NCBI GenBank assembly: GCA_021162425.1
Contig: JAGGYQ010000074.1
Coordinates: 1 to 35,447 of the forward strand
Direction: 5' to 3'
From: Candidatus Aenigmatarchaeota archaeon
GTDB taxonomy: Archaea > Aenigmatarchaeota > Aenigmatarchaeia > QMZP01 > QMZT01
DNA length: 35,447 nt
Positions 17,303 through 24,423 of this stretch are shown in pieces (the first letter of the stretch is position 1; every line of letters begins with the position of its first letter). A program made the translations under genes and the position numbers. Below the pieces are notes generated by a model. The model was not told the origin of the DNA, ran no database searches, and worked only from the letters and a program-made list of their open reading frames with translations.

Positions 17303-18169
17303 TCATGAATTATTAAATCCCTTCAAAAATTCATACACACATAAAGGAATCTTTTCTATGCTATAACCTCCTTCGAGAACCGCGAACCTTGGTTTGTCAA
17401 GCTCTGCTATAATCTTCCCTATCTTCTCATATGTTTTTACTTTTAGATTAAGTGAAGTAAGCGGATCACCTTCATATGTATCGAAACCCGCGGACACAGC
17501 GATTAAATCAGGGTCAAATTCCCTTATTTTATCGATACCGACCAATAGTTTCTCTATGTACTCTTTTTCATCTGTTCCTGCCGGCAAAGGGAAATTATAT
17601 GCGTTCTTTTCTGAATGCCTACCTGTGCCAGGATATATGAATCCATATTGATGTAAGGATACGTAAATCACATGAGGATCACCCATAAATATTTCCTGTG
17701 TACCCTGTCCGTGATGGGCATCTATATCGAGGATAGCAATCTTTTTAACAGTTGTCAAAGCCTTTGTAACTGCAATTGCAATGTTATTGAAATAGCAGAA
17801 GCCCTCGAACTTGTTTTGCGAGGCATGATGTCCGGGAGGTCTCATCAGCGAGAATGCTCTACCTTCATTTAAAGCGGTCTTCATGGCAAGAACCGCTCCC
17901 CCCGCAGAAAGCCTTGCATAGTAGTATATATTTGGGATGTTTGGTGTCTCCGAATCTTCGAAATCCCCATGTTTTATTGTGTCTACAAGCGTGTTGGAGT
18001 GAACCATCAATAAATCCTGCCTTGAGCAGGGCTTTGGCTCCAGAAATTTAAAATATTTGAACATCTTCAGAAATTCGTAGACTTTTCGGACTCTTTCACT
18101 CGATTCTGGATGGCCGGGTGAATCATATTCGAGACATTGCCTTGAAAAAATAATTTTTAATGGTTTCAT
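17303..18169 (-). CDS. Histone deacetylase family (AcuC/HdaH-like) protein
   Basis: 288 aa. Signature elements are all present: RPPGHHAS (His114-His115), LDIDAHHGQGTQEIF (zinc ligands Asp150 and His152), SAGFDTYEGDPL (third zinc ligand Asp), and LEGGYS at the C-terminus. So a zinc-dependent deacylase active on acetyl-lysine, acetylpolyamines or related amides is expected. In archaea the substrate is usually unknown; Alba-type chromatin proteins and acetylpolyamines are candidates. The next gene downstream on the same strand is thrS after the RNA-like element; the upstream neighbour is divergent. Start chosen at the ATG, MKPLKIIFSRQC. Confidence 0.93.
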   Translation of the reverse strand: MKPLKIIFSRQCLEYDSPGHPESSERVRKVYEFLKMFKYFKFLEPKPCSRQDLLMVHSNTLVDTIKHGDFEDSETPNIPNIYYYARLSAGGAVLAMKTALNEGRAFSLMRPPGHHASQNKFEGFCYFNNIAIAVTKALTTVKKIAILDIDAHHGQGTQEIFMGDPHVIYVSLHQYGFIYPGTGRHSEKNAYNFPLPAGTDEKEYIEKLLVGIDKIREFDPDLIAVSAGFDTYEGDPLTSLNLKVKTYEKIGKIIAELDKPRFAVLEGGYSIEKIPLCVYEFLKGFNNS

Positions 18170-18235
18170 ATTTTAGATTAGCATGAGGATTCAAAAGTTT
18201 TTTATCGAAACGCACGTATTTATTAATGTGAATAA

Positions 18236-19759
18236 ATGAATCCATTCTTGATTTTATCTGGGATAGGAATGATGCTTGTCGGTATTCTGCCTCCTATTTA
18301 TTGGCAGAAGAAAAAATCAATCGAACCGAAATATTTTTTGTTTGGTGGAGCGGTCTGGTTCATCGCTATACTAGTAAAACTTGTGATGGATTTAACGATC
18401 ACAGAATTGCTTAATAATTTTTTGCTTTCGACGTTTTCGATAAGCGGGGCAATAGTTTTGATTGGGGCATACGTCGGGTTGAGAACAGGTATTTTGGAAA
18501 ACGGTTTTACTTATGTGGCCGCTGTTAAAACAAGACTTAAAAACATGGAATTTGACCACCTGTTTGCATTTGCGCTTGGATTTGGCTGCACCGAAGCTTT
18601 TCTCATAGGACTTTCTTCGTTCCTGAATGTTCTCGTATTTTTAATCTATCCCAGCGCACTTAACTTAATTCACGAGCCCCAGCGGACGTTTGTTTTGAAT
18701 CAGCTGAGTCAACCGACAATCATAATATTCGCACCCATAATTGAGAGGGTATTCACGTTATTTGTTCATATATTTACAATATTTCTCGTATTCCTTGCTG
18801 TGAGGTCAGGCAAAACAAGATATTTTACATTGTCCGTACTTTACAAAACTCTGCCCGACGGTATGCTACCGTGGCTTACGCGAACTTTTGATACCAACAC
18901 GATTTCAGGCATTTATTCAATAGAAATATTTGTTATGCTTTTCGGTGTAGTTGCTCTGAGGGGTGCTTGGTGGGCGAAGCATGTTTTTTCCGAGATGCGC
19001 GAACAACCTGTAAGGAAATTTCATCCCAAAAGGGATGTGTTCTTCCTGATGATAGTCATTATTCTTGTGATAGAAATTTCACTTCTTATTTCGGCAATTA
19101 ATGCAAAAGTGAGCATGGATAGGAGGATAATCAACCTGAATGATTTTCGCGGTCGTTACACATTCTTAATGAGAAACAAAACAATAGGCTACAACGAGTT
19201 CAGAGTCATAAACAAAACAACAATTATGAACATCCCTGTGTATCAGATACAGGAGAAAACAAACTTGACATTCGGGAATACGTCTTTGCTGATAAACGGA
19301 AATTTGTTCATAACCAAGGATGTGAGACCAACATATCACGAATATGAGATAAGAACAGGTGACGTAAGTAAAAGGTATGTGTCAGAGTTTTCAGGTGATA
19401 AAGTTCATGAAATAATCTACATAAACGGCAAAGAACATGAAAAAACAATCCCTATATCCAATGATACATTTATACTGACCAATAACATTATAGGTCAATG
19501 GGCTCTGATGTTTCAGGTTTTGCCATTGAGATTGAACGAAGAATACGATGTTGATATATTTGACCCAAGCGAGGGAAGAACAGATAAATTTGTAATAAAG
19601 GTTGATGGCATGGAAAATATTTTAATTGGCAAGAAATTATATAAAGTGTACAGGCTTGACGGTAATTTTTCAGACATTCAGCACACATTTTATGTCACCC
19701 TCGATGGTGTGCTCGTAAAGATGAAAAATCCTGAAATCGAAATAATATTGGGGGCATGA
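18236..19759 (+). CDS. Multi-TM protein, YhfC-like intramembrane protease-type N-domain with extracellular C-domain
   Basis: 507 aa. Residues 1-265 hold about seven TM helices and the pattern FGCTEAFLIG (about 120-129), then IERVFTLFVHIFTIF (about 167-181). This Glu...Glu-Arg...His arrangement resembles the YhfC/CPBP intramembrane metalloprotease superfamily, although I am not certain of the assignment. A TM helix at about 263-282 leads to a beta-rich, non-cytoplasmic domain to the end (YTFLMRNKTIGYNEF onward) with a DUF3108-like look. The fusion of a protease-like membrane domain with an external beta-domain is unusual. TATA-like TATTTATTAA about 20 nt before the ATG. Confidence 0.65.
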   Translation: MNPFLILSGIGMMLVGILPPIYWQKKKSIEPKYFLFGGAVWFIAILVKLVMDLTITELLNNFLLSTFSISGAIVLIGAYVGLRTGILENGFTYVAAVKTRLKNMEFDHLFAFALGFGCTEAFLIGLSSFLNVLVFLIYPSALNLIHEPQRTFVLNQLSQPTIIIFAPIIERVFTLFVHIFTIFLVFLAVRSGKTRYFTLSVLYKTLPDGMLPWLTRTFDTNTISGIYSIEIFVMLFGVVALRGAWWAKHVFSEMREQPVRKFHPKRDVFFLMIVIILVIEISLLISAINAKVSMDRRIINLNDFRGRYTFLMRNKTIGYNEFRVINKTTIMNIPVYQIQEKTNLTFGNTSLLINGNLFITKDVRPTYHEYEIRTGDVSKRYVSEFSGDKVHEIIYINGKEHEKTIPISNDTFILTNNIIGQWALMFQVLPLRLNEEYDVDIFDPSEGRTDKFVIKVDGMENILIGKKLYKVYRLDGNFSDIQHTFYVTLDGVLVKMKNPEIEIILGA

Positions 19760-19781
19760 TAAAAGTTAAAAGAGGTGAAGG

Positions 19782-20090
19782 ATGTTGGAGTTATGGGATT
19801 TTCTGGCAATAGCTGTCATAGCATGGGCAATAGTTGAAATAAACAAAAATTACATGGTATACAAGAAAGGCGGGAAAATCGAAAAAAGTAAAAGTGTTGA
19901 GTATCCAGAGACGTTGCTAATTGCTGGACTGGTGCTGGCGGCTATAGGTTTGGCATTATATGCAAGCGCGTATGTCACGGTTGGCTCTGGTCTTGTGCTG
20001 ACAATGAGCCTTGTCCCACTTTTCGTTGGTGCAGCGTTGCTCATAGGATATGTGTTTGTGAAACCTAAACGCTCGTTGTTCCACAGGTAA
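19782..20090 (+). CDS. Small three-helix membrane protein
   Basis: 102 aa of unknown family with three hydrophobic stretches (about 4-20, 47-68, 72-95) separated by a Lys-rich loop (YKKGGKIEKSKSVEY). A strong Shine-Dalgarno, AGAGGTGAAGG at 19771-19781, sits directly before the ATG. With the 22-bp gap this points to co-transcription with the preceding YhfC-like gene, and possibly a functional pairing. No motif is recognised. Confidence 0.7.
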   Translation: MLELWDFLAIAVIAWAIVEINKNYMVYKKGGKIEKSKSVEYPETLLIAGLVLAAIGLALYASAYVTVGSGLVLTMSLVPLFVGAALLIGYVFVKPKRSLFHR

Positions 20091-20120
20091 AAATTTATCA
20101 TATATGGACAATTTATAAGC

Positions 20121-21374
20121 ATGAACATAAGGCAGATATATGAGTATTATTCGAGAGAAGATGTGCAGGAATTTTTAATAAATTTTGGTAGAAACAGAGA
20201 AGTCGTTGGTGTATTCAAAACAGGCAGCTATTCCCAAAGACCAAATATACTTGTCTACCCAAACGATATAGTGGCAATGGTCAAGACAGGTGTTATCGAA
20301 TTCCATTCTTCGCTTGAAAGATGGTCGCAGCCGATGAATATTAAATTGGAAAATTATGAAAAGTTTCGAGTAGGCTGGGATCTAATACTTGATGTTGATT
20401 GCGAGAATATCGAACATGGAAAAATAGCATCTAACATTTTTGTATGGGCATTGAGGGAGCATGGAATAAAGAATATATCTGTGAAATTTACAGGTGGAAC
20501 AGGATTTCATATAGGCATACCATGGGAGAGTATGCCGGCAGAGGTTGATTACAAACCAACTGTAACCCAATACCCTGACATAGCAAGAAAGATAGTCATG
20601 TATCTCAAGTATTTTTCAAAGGGAAAACTTGAAAAAGCGCTACTGAGCAAATTCGATGTTGAAGAACTCGCCGAGCAGTCAGGCAAGGCAATGGGTGAAA
20701 TACTTACTGATGAGGGAATAGATCCATACAAGGTTGTTGACATAGACCCTGTATTGATCTCTCCAAGGCATTTGTTCAGAATGCCTTATTCTCTCAATAG
20801 GAAGACATTTCTTGTCTCGCTTCCCATAAAAACGAGGGACATACCTGAATTTAATGCAAGGCTTGCCAGTCCGGAAAAAGTAAAGATCACTACAGGATTT
20901 CTGGATAAATATGAGCCTGATGAGGCGAGTGTTTTGATAACCCAAGCTGTTGATTGGTTCATGCGGATTAACAAAAAAATAAAGAAAAAGAAGACTGTAT
21001 CTGCAATAACTAAGGTTGTTCCAATCGAGAACTTCCCGCCTTGTATAAAAAACATACTCAAAGGACTGTCAGATGGACGAAAACGGTCCGTGTTCATACT
21101 CATAAATTTTCTCAGGTCGTGTAAATGGAAATGGGAAAATATTGAGAAATTAATAGGTGAGTGGAACGAACGGAACAAACCGCCTTTAAGAGAGAGTTAT
21201 ATTCGTGGTCAAATAAGATGGCACAAATCGAGAGGCAAGGATATACTTCCCCCTAACTGTCATCATTCTGGTTGGTATGATGATTTCGGCGTGTGCAAAC
21301 CTGACGAGAAATGTAAAAAAATTAAGAACCCTGTAAATTACGTGTTCAAAAAATATCGGAAAAGGTCGAAGTAG
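20121..21374 (+). CDS. priS: Fused archaeal DNA primase: PriS catalytic domain plus PriL Fe-S domain
   Basis: 417 aa. Residues 1-290 are PriS-like: catalytic DVD at 91-93 (WDLILDVDCEN), KFTGGTGFHIG at 122-132, third acidic residue near VDIDPVL (206-212), and SPRHLFRMPYSLN at 214-226. Residues about 305-405 match the C-terminal Fe-S domain of PriL: Cys308, Cys380, Cys392 and Cys398 are the four ligands expected for a 4Fe-4S cluster. The N-terminal helical part of PriL is absent. Single-chain primases of this kind are known from Nanoarchaeum and relatives, a strong hint of DPANN ancestry. It makes primers for replication. It ends 7 bp before the convergent porB end. Confidence 0.9.
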   Translation: MNIRQIYEYYSREDVQEFLINFGRNREVVGVFKTGSYSQRPNILVYPNDIVAMVKTGVIEFHSSLERWSQPMNIKLENYEKFRVGWDLILDVDCENIEHGKIASNIFVWALREHGIKNISVKFTGGTGFHIGIPWESMPAEVDYKPTVTQYPDIARKIVMYLKYFSKGKLEKALLSKFDVEELAEQSGKAMGEILTDEGIDPYKVVDIDPVLISPRHLFRMPYSLNRKTFLVSLPIKTRDIPEFNARLASPEKVKITTGFLDKYEPDEASVLITQAVDWFMRINKKIKKKKTVSAITKVVPIENFPPCIKNILKGLSDGRKRSVFILINFLRSCKWKWENIEKLIGEWNERNKPPLRESYIRGQIRWHKSRGKDILPPNCHHSGWYDDFGVCKPDEKCKKIKNPVNYVFKKYRKRSK

Positions 21375-21381
21375 TAACACG

Positions 21382-22293
21382 CTATTTAAACCCTTCCCAA
21401 TACCTCCCCAATGTGAGCGAGAGCCATTGTTCATTTACCCATTTCTGTATTTTGCTGATGTCCTTTTTCTTAAGATGTCTAAATCTCTCTTGCATTTCCA
21501 TATATTTTTCAATAGGTTTCAGTTTTGTGGGTTTGTATGTGAGCATAAATTTGCCGTGATATATCTCATAAAGGGGCCAAGCACCTGTATCAACCGCAAG
21601 TTTTGCAAGCTCGATTGTTTTGCTATGGTTGAATCCCCATCCAGGCGGGCATGGACAAAGTAAATCAATAAATGCGGGTTGATTCTTCTTTTCTTTTGCC
21701 TTTAAAAGCTTGTTCATGTAGTCCAGAGGATAACCTATAGATGCGGTCGCTACATATGCTGCTCCTTGGTCTGCCATCATCTTTGCTATAGGTTTTGGGT
21801 GATAAATGTTCCCTAGTGGATTTTTTCTTCCCGGCGGCGTTGTTGTTGTTCTTGCTCCGAAAGGCGTGGCGCTGCTCATCTGGACGCCGGTGTTCGAGAA
21901 GCATTGGTTGTTATATGATATATAAATGAACTTTTCACCTCTTGTTATGGCACCTGACAGTGATTGCAAACCTATATCATATGTTGCTCCATCCCCTGCG
22001 TAAATCATGATGGTTGTATCCTTTTCTTTTTTCAGAATTTTCAAAGCTCTGTAGATGCCAGATGCAGTAGCACCTGCATTTTCAATTGCATTATGTATCC
22101 ATGGCGCTTTCACAGGCATCCAAGGATATGTAACGAACAGCGTAAAACAACCTGAAGCATTGATGATGATGGTCTTCTTCCCCAATGCCTTCAGGGCAAG
22201 TTTAAAACCTATGACAGCGGGACAACCTGCGCAGAGAGGTCCGCCGCCAACAACTATGTCTTCTTCTGGGACGTCCTTTATGGTTTGCATCAT
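21382..22293 (-). CDS. porB: 2-oxoacid (pyruvate):ferredoxin oxidoreductase, beta subunit
   Basis: 303 aa, full length. CAGCP (21-25) holds the first two Cys ligands of the beta-subunit 4Fe-4S cluster, with further Cys at ASGCF and near the C-terminal third. The TPP/Mg site is MIYAGDGATYDIGLQSL (about 95-111), with the typical GDG and a downstream YNNQCFSNTG. Works with porA at 14017-15162, which is far away on the same strand. Gamma and delta subunits are not in this window. Two adjacent ATG codons (22293, 22290) could serve as start. No clear Shine-Dalgarno. Confidence 0.93.
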   Translation of the reverse strand: MMQTIKDVPEEDIVVGGGPLCAGCPAVIGFKLALKALGKKTIIINASGCFTLFVTYPWMPVKAPWIHNAIENAGATASGIYRALKILKKEKDTTIMIYAGDGATYDIGLQSLSGAITRGEKFIYISYNNQCFSNTGVQMSSATPFGARTTTTPPGRKNPLGNIYHPKPIAKMMADQGAAYVATASIGYPLDYMNKLLKAKEKKNQPAFIDLLCPCPPGWGFNHSKTIELAKLAVDTGAWPLYEIYHGKFMLTYKPTKLKPIEKYMEMQERFRHLKKKDISKIQKWVNEQWLSLTLGRYWEGFK

Positions 22294-22357
22294 GTTAATA
22301 TTTGGTCACACTTTCTTAAAATTGTTATATTTGCAAGGTGGACAATACATGGTTGGA

Positions 22358-22513
22358 CTACTTCTTCACTTTTTCAAGTCTGACAGAACCGCAATCCCTT
22401 CGAATGACATTCGCTAGCGAGTGTCAAACGATTTTGGGGCAGACCTTTGTGGCAGGTTCCATCAAAATCGGTTTTCCTTCCCATCCACATCGAACGCAAC
22501 GATATTTTGCCAT
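22358..22513 (-). pseudogene. Small zinc-ribbon ORF interrupted by in-frame TGA
   Basis: On the minus strand from ATG 22513, translation gives a zinc-ribbon start (MAKYRCVRCGWEGKP, then KVCPK) and stops at TGA (22424-22426) after 29 residues. The same frame continues past the TGA for 21 sense codons (HSLANVIRRDCGSVRLEKVKK) to TAG at 22358-22360. The continuation still holds a Cys and a basic tail, as a ~50-aa zinc-ribbon protein would. The TGA is the first codon of a 22-bp palindrome. Possible readings are a mutated or insertion-broken gene, a 29-aa peptide, or recoding. Selenocysteine is unlikely without other Sec genes. A second mini-ORF with CPPC (22306-22350) follows. Only the residues are certain. 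Confidence 0.4.
22405..22426. repeat. 22-bp imperfect palindrome with overlapping second palindrome
   Basis: Two 11-base halves (TGACATTCGCT and AGCGAGTGTCA) match as inverted repeats at 10 of 11 positions with no spacer. A second perfect inverted repeat, CGAATG-A-CATTCG at 22401-22413, overlaps its left half, so two alternative hairpins could form. It could be an operator for the porB or lipoprotein promoters, a scar of an insertion, or a hairpin in the minus-strand transcript. Confidence 0.6.
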
Positions 22514-22556
22514 AAATTTTGTTTGTAATAGAGATTTAAAAATTGAAATATAACCA

Positions 22557-23204
22557 ATGTATATGGGTTCAAACATCACCAATTATAGTAGAATAATTTT
22601 AGTAATATTTTTATTAATTTTCATTAGTGGATGTTTGACAAAGTTGGAATTTCAAAAACCAATAATAATTAAAGATGTTTCTATAACTTTTGACAGTATA
22701 ATGCTGACAAAAGTATTGGATAATGGGCTTGTGTCTGATAAAGGTTATAAATTCGTAGTTATAAACATAACAGCCAAAAATATTGGCACAGAAGAAAGGT
22801 TTTTTCCTTTCTGTTGCCTATTCTACCCTTATGCTAATATGAGACTAGAAGTAGATCGTGGATATAGATATAGACCTCATTATTCTAATACTTTATGCTA
22901 CATAAGTATGTTACGACCAGAAGAAGTTAAAAAAGGCTGTATTATATTTGAAGTATTAGAAGATACTTATCCAACACGTTTAATAATTAATGAAGATTAT
23001 GGAAGATTTATTTTAGACATACCTAAGTGGAAAATTGATGTGAAAGGTTGTAAATATTCTGATGGCTCCTTATGTAAAAAGACGTGTTGTATTACCGCAG
23101 ATAAATGTAATGATAATACATTTTCGTACAAAAAATGCAATGTCTTAACGGGTAAATGGGAAAGTGAAAAATATTCTGATTCTGGCTGTACAATTTATTG
23201 TTGA
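22557..23204 (+). CDS. Cys-rich lipoprotein, unknown (DUF4352-like core)
   Basis: 215 aa. Signal: charged N-terminus, hydrophobic stretch (IILVIFLLIFISGC), lipobox-like ISGC with Cys at about 26, so membrane-anchored outside the cell. Residues about 35-150 form a beta-sandwich pattern (YKFVVINITAKNIGTEER) like DUF4352/telokin-type domains of lipoproteins. The last ~50 residues hold 10 Cys (CKYSDGSLCKKTCC onward to CTIYC), suggesting a disulphide-bonded knot. It is more AT-rich than its neighbours. Leaderless: TTTAAAAATT about 20 nt before the ATG (an ATG at 22563 is also possible). The giant protein at 7919 also ends in a Cys-rich tail. Confidence 0.72.
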   Translation: MYMGSNITNYSRIILVIFLLIFISGCLTKLEFQKPIIIKDVSITFDSIMLTKVLDNGLVSDKGYKFVVINITAKNIGTEERFFPFCCLFYPYANMRLEVDRGYRYRPHYSNTLCYISMLRPEEVKKGCIIFEVLEDTYPTRLIINEDYGRFILDIPKWKIDVKGCKYSDGSLCKKTCCITADKCNDNTFSYKKCNVLTGKWESEKYSDSGCTIYC

Positions 23205-23222
23205 TTGATTATTTTAAATACA

Positions 23223-23242
23223 AAAGAAAGACCCATTTCTTT
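23223..23242. terminator. Hairpin between convergent genes
   Basis: AAAGAAA (23223-23229) and TTTCTTT (23236-23242) form a perfect 7-bp inverted repeat with a 6-nt loop, 19 bp after the lipoprotein stop, between convergent transcripts. AT-rich, so weak as a hairpin; archaeal termination relies more on T-runs. Confidence 0.35.
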
Positions 23243-23285
23243 GGTGTATGTATTCAAAAAGTTAAAATTTTGTTAGAAAAATTAG

Positions 23286-23305
23286 TAAGTTAAAAATATA
23301 ACTTA
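23286..23305. terminator. Second hairpin between convergent genes
   Basis: TAAGTTA (23286-23292) and TAACTTA (23299-23305) form a perfect 7-bp inverted repeat with loop AAAATA, 9 bp beyond the end of the DRG gene. Probably part of a bidirectional termination region for the lipoprotein and DRG genes. Confidence 0.35.
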
Positions 23306-23313
23306 AAAGTCTG

Positions 23314-24390
23314 TTATCTTACATGAAGTTCCACAATATCTTTATCTTTCAGTTCGTAATTCATCCCAACTTTTTGTCCAGGGAATTTCGAAGACCCCCA
23401 GATGCGCGCATACTTGAAATTTTTTGCGAATTCCTTGTGTATTCTCTTGGCGACATCTGTAATTTTAGAACCTTTTTTCATTATTAATGGTTCGCTCAGG
23501 TCAGGGTCTTCTCTAATCTTCTTCATATAAATTCTAATGAGATTCAGCTTCTTCCATAACACTTTTTTAAGCGTCTCAAGATTCTCTCCGTTTTTGGCTG
23601 ATATAAAAATACAGTCTATTCGCCTTCCTACTTCTTCCATTCTTTTTTTATCCAGCATATCTATCTTGTTGAACACTACGATGGATGGGACGTAAACCCT
23701 GTTTGTGCACAGCGAATCTATGAACCTGTCGAGAGAAATATCCTCCCTTATAACAACATCGGCGTTGTGAATTCTGTATTCATTTAACACAGTTTTTATC
23801 ATTTTTTCATCTATTTTTGTGAGTTTAACAGTTGATTCAATTCTTATCCCACCTGAATGTTTTTTTGATACAAAAACCTTTGGTTTTTCTTGGTTAAGCC
23901 TGAATCCTGCGTTATACAATTCTTTTTCAACTACGGGAAGCTGTTTCTCTTCATCTATCAATATGATTATAAGGTCAGCATTCCTGACAACAGATAGTAT
24001 TTCTTTGCCCCTCCCTTTCCCTGCAGACGCGCCGTGAATTATGCCAGGTATATCGAGAATCTGTATTTTGGCTGAATTGTACTTCATCACACCTGGAATG
24101 ATATCAAGCGTTGTGAAATCATAGTCACCAATTTTGGATTCTGCATTGGTTAGTTTCGTCAAAAGCGTGGATTTTCCGACAGAGGGGAATCCAACAAGAA
24201 GGATAGTGGCGTCACCACTCTTTTTAACGGAAAAACCCTTACCTTTCTTGCCTGTTTTGAGTTTTTCAGTTTGTTCTGTCAGCCTTGCCAATTTCGCTTT
24301 TAACATTCCTATGTGATATTGCGTCGCCTTGTTATACTTTGTCCTTTTCAATTCATCTTCTATCTTTTTTATCTCATCTTCAAGTCCCAT
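23314..24390 (-). CDS. DRG-family (Obg-HflX superfamily) GTPase
   Basis: 358 aa. N-terminal helical region (1-50) with the KNKATE-like box seen here as YNKATQYHIGMLKAKLA; G1 GFPSVGKS at 67-74; G3 DIPGIIHGASAGKGRG near 112-127; G4 FNKID near 238-242; C-terminal TGS domain (about 275-358, ending KDKDIVELHVR). DRG proteins bind GTP, associate with ribosomes and are universal in archaea and eukaryotes. The gene is divergent from the antiporter gene with only 33 bp between starts. All GTPase motifs are intact. Confidence 0.95.
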   Translation of the reverse strand: MGLEDEIKKIEDELKRTKYNKATQYHIGMLKAKLARLTEQTEKLKTGKKGKGFSVKKSGDATILLVGFPSVGKSTLLTKLTNAESKIGDYDFTTLDIIPGVMKYNSAKIQILDIPGIIHGASAGKGRGKEILSVVRNADLIIILIDEEKQLPVVEKELYNAGFRLNQEKPKVFVSKKHSGGIRIESTVKLTKIDEKMIKTVLNEYRIHNADVVIREDISLDRFIDSLCTNRVYVPSIVVFNKIDMLDKKRMEEVGRRIDCIFISAKNGENLETLKKVLWKKLNLIRIYMKKIREDPDLSEPLIMKKGSKITDVAKRIHKEFAKNFKYARIWGSSKFPGQKVGMNYELKDKDIVELHVR

Positions 24391-24423
24391 AACCTTATTT
24401 TATAGAAGAGATAAATAATTATT

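Noticed and set aside
22424-22426. Selenocysteine codon
   Set aside because: The hairpin after the TGA is suggestive, but archaeal SECIS elements lie in UTRs, no Sec machinery is visible here, and the position is not a catalytic Cys site.
22338-22553. 71-aa plus-strand ORF upstream of the lipoprotein
   Set aside because: Runs through the palindrome and the lipoprotein promoter with no recognisable content; the opposite strand has the Cys-rich zinc-ribbon frame.
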